From NCBI RefSeq assembly GCF_910589235.1, contig NC_060965.1, positions 8,166,755-8,230,754 of the forward strand: 64,000 nt of DNA, written 5' to 3'. The position numbers and the translations under genes were made by a program. The DNA comes from Vespa crabro. Lineage: Eukaryota > Arthropoda > Insecta > Hymenoptera > Vespidae. The notes beneath the pieces were generated by a model that was given only the letters and a program-made list of their open reading frames with translations, was not told the DNA's origin and made no database searches. Shown piece after piece: positions 56,025 through 64,000 of this stretch (position 1 is the stretch's first letter; the number at the start of each line of letters is the position of its first letter).

Positions 56025-56032
56025 CCTAATTG
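55989..56032 (+). repeat. TATCC cassette 16, 12 TAT triplets
   Basis: Equivalent to cassette 9 with one triplet fewer, which accounts for the 3-bp drop in offset from 27,756 to 27,753. Confidence 0.9.
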
Positions 56033-56096
56033 TTATTAATGTTTTTATTATTATTGTTATTATTATTTTTGTTGTTATTGGTGTTGTTGTTATTAA

Positions 56097-56127
<31 letters not shown>

Positions 56128-56708
56128 GTTATTATTGTTATTGTTGTTATTATTTGTTATTAATGTTATTATTGTTATTATTGTTATTATTGTTATTATT
56201 GTTATTATTGTTATTGTTATTGTTATTATTATTATTGTTGTTATTATTGTTATTATTGTTATTATTGTTATTATTGTTATCAGTATTATTGTTATTGTTG
56301 TTATTATTGCTATTGTTATTGTTGTTATTGTTGTTATTATTGTTATTGTTGTTATTATTATTATTATTGTTATTAATGTTATATTGTTATTATTGTTATT
56401 GTTGTTATTGTTATTATTGTTATTGTTGTTATTGTTGTTATTGTTGTTATTAATGTTATTGTTGTTATTGTTGTTATTATTGTTATTTTTATTGTTGTTA
56501 TTCTTCTTATTATTATTATTATTGTTATTATTGTTATTGTTGTTATTATTGTTATTATTGTTGTTATTGTTATTGTTGTTATTATTCTTATTATTGTTGT
56601 TATTGTTATTATTGTTATAATTGATTTTGTTGTTATTATTGTTGTTATTATTGTTATTGTTGTTTTTGTTAGTATTGTTATTATTGTTATTGTTGTTATT
56701 GTTGATAT

Positions 56709-56760
56709 TATTGTTATTATTGTTATTATTGTTATTATTGTTCTTATTGCTATTATGGTT
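56709..56760 (+). other. Deletion junction in unit C (about 303 bp lost)
   Basis: Compared with 28.94-29.29 kb in A and the equivalent B segment, C passes from GTTGATATTATTG through a short GTTATTATT tract straight into GTTCTTATTGCT. The offset to A falls from 27,762 to 27,459. Both deletion ends lie in 9-bp tracts, so the exact point cannot be placed. A private ATGG (ATTATGGTT) sits just after it, at 56756. Confidence 0.75.
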
Positions 56761-59118
56761 ATTATTGTTATTATTGTTATTAGTGTTATTAATGTTATTA
56801 TCGTTATTGTTGTTACTGTTGTTATTGTTGTTATTATTTTTATTATAGTTATTGTTGTTATTGTTGTTATTATTGTTATTATTGTTATTATTATTATTAT
56901 TATTAACGTTATATTGTTATTATTGTTATTGTTGTTATTGTTGTTATTATTGTTGTTATTGTTGTTATTATTGTTATTATTGTTCTTATTGTTATTGATG
57001 TTATTATTGTTATTGTTGCTATTGTTGATATTGTTGTTATTGTTATTGTTGTTATTATTGTTATTGTTGTTATTGTTATTATTGTTATTATTGTTATTAT
57101 TGTTATTATTGTTATTATTGTTATTATTTTTATTGTTATTGTTGTTATTATTGTTATTGTTATTGTTGTTATTATTGTTATTGTTATTGTTATTATTGTT
57201 ATTGTTGTTATTGTTGTTATTATTGTTATTATTGTTATTATAATTATTATTGTTATTAATGTTATATTGTTATTATTGTTATTGTTGTTATTGTTGTTAT
57301 TATTGTTATTATTGTTATTGTTGTTATTATTATTATTGTTGTTATTGTTGTTATTACTGTTATTGTTGTTATTGTTGTTATTATTGTTATTTTTGTTATT
57401 ATTGTTGTTATTGATATTGTTGTTATTATTCTTATTATTGTTGTTATTGTTATTATTGTTATTATTGATATTGTTGTTATTATTGTAATTGTTGTTTTTG
57501 TTATTGTTATTACTGTTATTATTGTTAGTATTGTTATTATTGTTCTTATTGCTATTATTGTTACTATTGTTATTAGTGTTATTAATGTTATTATCGTTAT
57601 TGTTGTTATTGTTGTCATTGTTGTTATTGTTGTTATTATTGTTATTGTTGTTATTGTTGTTATTATTGTTATTGTTGTTATTGTAGTTATTATTGTTATT
57701 ATTGTTGTTATTGTTAATGTTGTTATTATTGTTATTGTTGTTATTATTATTATTGTTGTTATTGTTGTTATTACTGTTATTATTGTTGTTATTGTTAATG
57801 TGGTTATTATTGTTATTGTTGTTATTGTTGTTATTGTTGTTGTTATTGTTATAGTTGTTATTGTTGTTATTATTGTTACTATTGTTATTGTTGTTAATAT
57901 TGTTATTTTTGTTATTGTTGTTATTATTGTTCTTATTGTTTTTATGGATATTGTTGTAATTATTGTTATTGTTGTTATTGTTGTTATTGTTGTTATTATT
58001 GTTATTATTGTTATTATTGTTATTATTGTTATTGTTATTGCCATTATTGTTATTATTGTTATTATTGTTATTATTGTTCTTATTGCTATTATTGTTATTA
58101 TTGTTATTAGTGTTATTAATGTTATTACTGTTATTATTGTTGTTATTATTAATGTGGTTATTATTGTTATTGTTGTTATTGTTGTTGTTATTGTTATAGT
58201 TCTTATTGTTGTTATTATTGTTACTACTGTTATTGTTGTTAATATTGTTATTTTTGTTATTGTTGTTATTATTGTTGTTATTGTATTTATGGTTATTGTT
58301 GTAATTATTGTTATTGTTGTTATTGTAGTTATTGTTGTTGTTATTGTTGTTATTGTTTTTATTGTTATTGTGGTTATTATTGTTATTGTTGTTATCAGTA
58401 TTATTGTTATTGTTGTTATTATTGCTATTGTTATTGTTGTTATTGTTGTTATTATTGTTATTGTTATTATTATTATTATTATTGTTATTAATGTTATATT
58501 GTTATTATTGTTATTGTTGTTATTGTTATTATTGTTATTGTTGTTATTGTTGTTATTGTTGTTATTAATGTTATTGTTGTTATTGTTGTTATTATTGTTA
58601 TTTTTATTGTTGTTATTCTTCTTATTATTATTATTATTGTTATTATTGTTATTGTTGTTATTATTGTTATTATTGATGTTATTGTTATTGTTGTTATTAT
58701 TCTTATTATTGTTGTTATTGTTATTATTGTTATAATTGATTTTGTTGTTATTATTGTTGTTATTATTGTTATTGTTGTTTTTGTTAGTATTGTTATTATT
58801 GTTATTATTGTTATTGTTGTTATTGTTGATATTATTGTTATTATTGTTATTATTGTTATTATTGTTATTATTGTTATTGTTGTTATTGTTGTTATTATTG
58901 TTATTATTGTTATTGTTGTTATTATTATTATTGTTGTTATTGTTGTTATTACTGTTATTGTTGTTATTGTTGTTATTACTGTTATTGTTGTTATTGTTGT
59001 TATTGTTGTTATTTTTGTTGTTATTGTTATAGTTATTGTTGTTATTATTCTTATTATTATTGTTACTGTTATTATTGTTATTATTGATATTATTGTTATT
59101 ATTGTTATTGTTATTGTT

Positions 59119-59485
59119 GTTATTATTGTTATTGTTATTGTTATTATTGTTATTATTGTTATTATTGTTATTATTGTTATTATTGTTATTATTGTTCTTA
59201 TTGCTATTATTGTTATTATTGTTATTATTGTTATTAGTGTTATTAATGTTATTATCGTTATTGTTGTTACTGTTGTTATTGTTGTTATTATTTTTATTAT
59301 AGTTATTGTTGTTATTATTGTTATTGTTATTGTTATTATTGTTATTATTGTTATTATTGTTATTATTGTTATTATTGTTCTTATTGCTATTATTGTTATT
59401 ATTGTTATTATTGTTATTAGTGTTATTAATGTTATTATCGTTATTGTTGTTACTGTTGTTATTGTTGTTATTATTTTTATTATAG
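59119..59485 (+). repeat. 183-bp tandem duplication in unit C
   Basis: It lies 27,459 bp after the unit A duplication. All three large units thus carry it, whereas blocks of the same type at 19.5, 24.0 and 29.1 kb have a single copy. Confidence 0.85.
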
Positions 59486-61254
59486 TTATTGTTGTTATTG
59501 TTGTTATTATTGTTATTATTGTTATTATTATTATTATTATTAACGTTATATTGTTATTATTGTTATTGTTGTTATTGTTGTTATTATTGTTGTTATTGTT
59601 GTTATTATTGTTATTATTGTTCTTATTGTTATTGATGTTATTATTGTTATTGTTGCTATTGTTGATATTGTTGTTATTGTTATTGTTGTTATTATTGTTA
59701 TTGTTGTTATTGTTATTATTGTTATTATTGTTATTATTGTTATTATTGTTATTATTGTTATTATTTTTATTGTTATTGTTGTTATTATTGTTATTGTTAT
59801 TGTTGTTATTATTGTTATTGTTATTGTTATTATTGTTATTGTTGTTATTGTTGTAATTATTGTTATTATTGTTATTATAATTATTATTGTTATTAATGTT
59901 ATATTGTTATTATTGTTATTGTTGTTATTGTTGTTATTATTGTTATTATTGTTATTGTTGTTATTATTATTATTGTTGTTATTGTTGTTATTACTGTTAT
60001 TGTTGTTATTGTTGTTATTATTGTTATTTTTGTTATTATTGTTGTTATTGATATTGTTGTTATTATTCTTATTATTGTTGTTATTGTTATTATTGTTATT
60101 ATTGATATTGTTGTTATTATTGTTATTGTTGTTTTTGTTATTGTTATTACTGTTATTATTGTTATTATTGTTGTTATTGTTAATGTGGTTATTATTGTTA
60201 TTGTTGTTATTGTTGTTATTGTTGTTGTTATTGTTATAGTTGTTATTGTTGTTATTATTGTTACTATTGTTATTGTTGTTAATATTGTTATTTTTGTTAT
60301 TGTTGTTATTATTGTTCTTATTGTTTTTATGGATATTGTTGTAATTATTGTTATTCTTGTTATTGTTGTTATTGTTGTTATTATTGTTATTATTGTTATT
60401 ATTGTTATTATTGTTATTGTTATTGCTATTATTGTTATTATTGTTATTATTGTTATTATTGTTCTTATTGCTATTATTGTTATTATTGTTATTAGTGTTA
60501 TTAATGTTATTACTGTTATTATTGTGTTATTATTAATGTGGTTATTATTGTTATTGTTGTTATTGTTGTTGTTATTGTTATAGTTCTTATTGTTGTTATT
60601 ATTGTTACTACTGTTATTGTTGTTAATATTGTTATTTTTGTTATTGTTGTTATTATTGTTGTTATTGTATTTATGGTTATTGTTGTAATTATTGTTATTG
60701 TTGTTATTGTTGTTATTGTTGTTGTTATTGTTGTTATTGTTTTTATTGTTATTGTGGTTATTATTGTTATTGTTGTTATTGTTATTATTGTTATTGTTAT
60801 TGTTATTATAGTTATTAGTGCTATTGTTGTTATTGTTGTTATTGTTATTGTTGTTATTATTGTTATTGTTGTTATTGTTATTATTGTTATTATTGTTATT
60901 ATTGTTATTATTGTTATTGTTATTGTTATTATTGTTATTATTGTTATTATTGTTATTATTGTTCTTATTGCTATTATTGTTATTATTGTTATTAGTGTTA
61001 TTAATGTTATTATCGGTATTGTTGTTATTGTTGTTATTGTTGTTATTATTTTTATTATAGTTATTGTTGTTATTATTGTTATTGTTGTTATTGTTGTTAT
61101 TATTGTTATTATTGTTATTATTATTATTATTGTTATTAATGTTATATTGTTATTATTGTTATTATTGTTATTGTTATTGTCATTATTATTATTGTTGTTA
61201 TTATTGTTATTATTATTATTATTGTTATTGTTGTTATTATTGTTATTGTTATTA

Positions 61255-61258
<4 letters not shown>

Positions 61259-61306
<48 letters not shown>

Positions 61307-61314
61307 CCTAATTG
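61259..61314 (+). repeat. TATCC cassette 17, 16 TAT triplets
   Basis: The longest tract in the window, in the diverged right flank, 5282 bp after cassette 16. Confidence 0.9.
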
Positions 61315-61378
61315 TTATTAATGTTTTTATTATTATTGTTATTATTATTTTTGTTGTTATTGGTGTTGTTGTTATTAA

Positions 61379-61409
<31 letters not shown>

Positions 61410-63726
61410 GTTATTATTGTTATTGTTGTTATTATTTGTTATTAATGTTATTATTGTTATTATTGTTATTATTGTTATTATTGTTATTATTGTTATTGTT
61501 ATTGTTATTATTATTATTGTTGTTATTATTGTTATTATTGTTATTATTGTCATTATTGTTATCAGTATTATTGTTATTGTTGTTATTATTGCTATTGTTA
61601 TTGTTGTTATTGTTTGTTATTATTGTTATTGTTGTTATTATTATTATTATTGTTATTAATGTTATATTGTTATTATTGTTATTGTTGTTATTGTTATTAT
61701 TGTTATTGTTGTTATTGTTGTTATTGTTGTTATTAATGTTATTGTTGTTATTGTTGTTATTATTGTTATTTTTATTATTGTTATTCTTCTTATTATTATT
61801 ATTATTGTTATTATTGTTATTGTTGTTATTATTGTTATTATTGTTGTTATTGTTATTGTTGTTATTATTCTTATTATTGTTGTTATTGTTATTATTGTTA
61901 TAATTGATTTTGTTGTTATTATAGTTGTTATTATTGTTATTGATGTTTTTGTTAGTATTGTTATTATTGTTATTGTTGTTATTGTTGATATTATTGTTAT
62001 TATTGTTATTATTGTTATTATTGTTATTATTGTTATTGTTGTTATTGTTGTTATTATTGTTATTATTGTTATTGTTGTTATTATTATTATTGTTGTTATT
62101 GTTGTTATTACTGTTATTGTTGTTATTGTTGTTATTGTTGTTATTTTTGTTGTTATTGTTATAGTTATTGTTGTTATTATTCTTATTATTATTGTTATTG
62201 TTATTATTGTTATTATTGATATTATTGTTATTATTGTTATTGTTATTGTTGTTATTATTGTTATTGTTATTGTTATTATTGTTATTATTGTTATTATTGT
62301 TATTATTGTTATTATTGTTATTATTGTTCTTATTGCTATTATTGTTATTATTGTTATTATTGTTATTAGTGTTATTAATGTTATTATCGTTATTGTTGTT
62401 ATTGTTGTCATTGTTGTTATTGTTGTTATTATTGTTATTGTTGTTATTGTTGTTATTATTGTTATTGTTGTTATTGTAGTTATTATTGTTATTATTGTTG
62501 TTATTGTTAATGTTGTTATTATTGTTATTGTTGTTATTATTATTATTGTTGTTATTGTTGTTATTACTGTTATTATTGTTGTTATTGTTAATGTGGTTAT
62601 TATTGTTATTGTTGTTATTGTTGTTATTGTTGTTGTTATAGTTATAGTTGTTATTGTTGTTATTTTTGTTACTATTGTTATTGTTGTTATTGTTGTTATT
62701 GTTGTTGTTATTGTTATAGTTGTTATTGTTGTTATTATTGTTACTATTGTTATTGTTGTTAATATTGTTATTTTTGTTATTGTTGTTATTATTGTTCTTA
62801 TTGTTTTTATGGATATTGTTGTAATTATTGTGATTGTTGTTATTGTTGTTCTTATAGCTATTATTGTTATTATTGTTATTAGTGTTATTGTTATTGCTAT
62901 TATTGTTATTATTGTTATTATTGTTATTATTGTTCTTATTGCTATTATTGTTATTATTGTTATTAGTGTTATTAATGTTATTACTGTTATTATTGTTGTT
63001 ATTATTAATGTGGTTATTATTGTTATTGTTGTTATTGTTGTTGTTATTGTTATAGTTCTTATTGTTGTTATTATTGTTACTACTGTTATTGTTGTTAATA
63101 TTGTTATTTTTGTTATTGTTGTTGTTATTGTTGTTATTGTATTTATGGTTATTGTTGTAATTATTGTTATTGTTGTTATTGTTGTTATTGTTGTTGTTAT
63201 TGTTGTTATTGTTTTTATTGTTATTGTGGTTATTATTGTTATTGTTGTTATTGTTATTATTGTTATTGTTATTGTTATTATAGTTATTATTGCTATTGTT
63301 GTTATTGTTGTTATTGTTATTGTTGTTATTATTGTTATTGTTGTCATTGTTATTATTGTTATTATTGTTATTATTGTTATTATTGTTATTGTTATTGTTA
63401 TTATTGTTATTATTGTTATTATTGTTATTATTGTTCTTATTGCTATTATTGTTATTATTGTTATTAGTGTTATTAATGTTATTATCGGTATTGTTGTTAT
63501 TGTTGTTATTGTTGTTATTATTTTTATTATAGTTATTGTTGTTATTATTGTTATTGTTGTTATTGTTGTTATTATTGTTATTATTGTTATTATTATTATT
63601 ATTGTTATTAATGTTATATTGTTATTATTGTTATTATTGTTATTGTTATTGTCATTATTATTATTGTTGTTATTATTGTTATTATTATTATTATTGTTAT
63701 TGTTGTTATTATTGTTATTGTTATTA

Positions 63727-63730
<4 letters not shown>

Positions 63731-63763
<33 letters not shown>

Positions 63764-63771
63764 CCTAATTG
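63731..63771 (+). repeat. TATCC cassette 18, 11 TAT triplets
   Basis: Uninterrupted and the shortest pure tract. Only the first 230 bp of its downstream block are inside the window. Confidence 0.9.
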
Positions 63772-63835
63772 TTATTAATGTTTTTATTATTATTGTTATT
63801 ATTATTTTTGTTGTTATTGGTGTTGTTGTTATTAA

Positions 63836-63866
<31 letters not shown>

Positions 63867-64000
63867 GTTATTATTGTTATTGTTGTTATTATTTGTTATT
63901 AATGTTATTATTGTTATTATTGTTATTATTGTTATTATTGTTATTATTGTTATTGTTATTGTTATTATTATTATTGTTGTTATTATTGTTATTATTGTTA

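Larger units (their letters stand above)
45046..60908 (+). repeat. Higher-order unit C (about 15.9 kb)
   Basis: It follows unit A at +27,756 from 17290 through about 27 kb (for example 20724/48480, 25270/53026, 27000/54756), then at +27,753, +27,762 and, after a loss of 303 bp near 56.74 kb, +27,459 to about 60908. TATCC lies at 46411, 50948, 54206 and 56025; AACGTT at 47594, 52131, 56905 and 59542. It therefore has the long form with two 4.54-kb blocks, as A does. Its right end departs from A at about 60908, where A jumps to the next unit and C runs into a 26-kb-like block. Confidence 0.8.
1..64000 (+). repeat. Triplet satellite array (TTR)n with higher-order structure
   Basis: Every stretch read is a chain of TTA and TTG triplets, equivalently ATT/GTT, on the plus strand and AAY on the minus strand. 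Typical words are GTTATT, GTTATTATT and GTTGTTATT. Runs of GTT were not seen longer than three; long ATT runs are confined to specific recurrent tracts. C occurs only in rare marker words such as GCT, GTC, CTT, ACT, ATCAG and TATCC. Orientation is constant from end to end, with no inverted block. Plus-strand frames made of TTR, ATT/GTT or TAT/TGT contain no stop codon, so long open frames are expected without coding. Amino-acid content is essentially Ile/Val, Leu, Tyr/Cys or Ile/Thr, with no domain, no varied composition and repeated internal stops at conserved variants. No gene, tRNA, rRNA or transposon sequence interrupts the array. Species cannot be told from this. Confidence 0.97.
60909..64000 (+). 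repeat. Diverged right flank of the array
   Basis: It begins as a copy of the 26.0-28.3 kb type (TATCC at 61307, preceded by 16 TAT triplets, the longest such tract seen). It passes through a TTGATTTTG block (61905) into a TTAATGTGG block (62593) resembling 12158 and 53026, and ends in another TATCC block (63764). Private variants are unusually frequent: GTCATTATT (61551), an extra T at about 61614, TTATAGTTG (61922), TTGATGTTT (61943), GTTATAGTTATAG (about 62637), GTGATTG (62831), CTTATAGCT (62853) and GTTGTCATTG (63343). The array continues beyond the window. Confidence 0.75.

Noticed and set aside
61662..63347. A 561-codon open frame of Ile/Thr on the minus strand, and plus-strand Ile/Val frames of up to 428 codons
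   Set aside because: The triplet repeat cannot form stop codons in most frames, so length is no evidence. The products use two or three residues, have no domain, and sister copies of the same DNA open or close with single base changes.
1..64000. Telomeric repeat
   Set aside because: TTR steps with no G run do not match TTAGGG, TTAGG, TTTAGGG or related telomere repeats, and the order is not uniform.
1..64000. CRISPR-like array of direct repeats and spacers
   Set aside because: There is no constant repeat separated by unique spacers; everything between markers is the same triplet repeat.
1..64000. Phased curved DNA
   Set aside because: TT steps recur every 3 bp, giving seven per two helical turns, so bends should cancel; no roughly 10-bp phasing is visible.
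61662..64000. Minus-strand AATAAA words as polyadenylation signals
   Set aside because: They arise wherever TTTATT occurs in the repeat; there is no gene or promoter for them to serve.
1..64000. Pure assembly or basecalling artefact
   Set aside because: Ordered marker words, shared rare C variants and clade-consistent single-base deletions argue for real sequence. Collapse or misjoining between near-identical units A, B and C cannot be excluded without reads.
1..64000. Assignment to a species, for example an Asn-rich AAC-repeat genome such as Dictyostelium
   Set aside because: AAC/AAT repeats occur in many eukaryotes and there is no unique sequence here to decide.

Overview
The whole 64 kb window is one satellite array built from the triplets TTA and TTG (read in phase as ATT and GTT). 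I see no gene, RNA gene, transposon, CRISPR array or unique-sequence island in it. The plus strand is about two-thirds T, with A or G at nearly every third base and C only at scattered, recurrent positions. The polarity never inverts. This scale of simple-sequence DNA with kilobase higher-order structure points to a eukaryotic nuclear genome (heterochromatic or pericentromeric type DNA, probably a long-read assembly). Nothing in the window identifies the species. Every long open frame, up to several hundred codons of Ile/Val, Leu, Tyr/Cys or, on the minus strand, Ile/Thr, follows from the triplet composition and is not annotated as coding. || Layout. 1-1150 is a copy of a block that recurs at about 30.2, 41.8 and 57.7 kb. 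About 440-7900 is a tandem pair of 3.73-kb units, each holding an internal 1016-bp tandem duplication. About 7730-17290 is a series of 3.59-kb units, the third shortened by a deletion. About 17290-60908 holds three large higher-order units: A (16,151 bp), B (11,605 bp) and C (about 15.9 kb). 60909-64000 is a more diverged flank that runs off the window. || The array is hierarchical: a 3-bp step; 6-, 9- and 15-bp words (GTTATT, GTTATTATT, GTTGTTATT); local duplications of 27, 183 and 1016 bp; blocks of 3.3-5.1 kb; and units of 11.6-16.2 kb. Recurrent marker words fix the register: 18 copies of TATCCTAATTG preceded by a pure (TAT)n tract, and 16 copies of the palindrome AACGTT. Their spacings repeat to the base, or differ by multiples of three. 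Unit A exceeds unit B by 4546 bp, which is exactly the length of a tandem block inside A, as expected from unequal exchange. || No biochemical system is encoded. If the array has a function it would be as DNA or RNA: a dense lattice of AACAAT (HMG-box/SOX-type) sites, an easily melted AT-rich domain with extreme strand asymmetry, or a transcribed AAY/UUR repeat. These are inferences. Unit boundaries were placed by eye from markers and are good to tens of bases at best.
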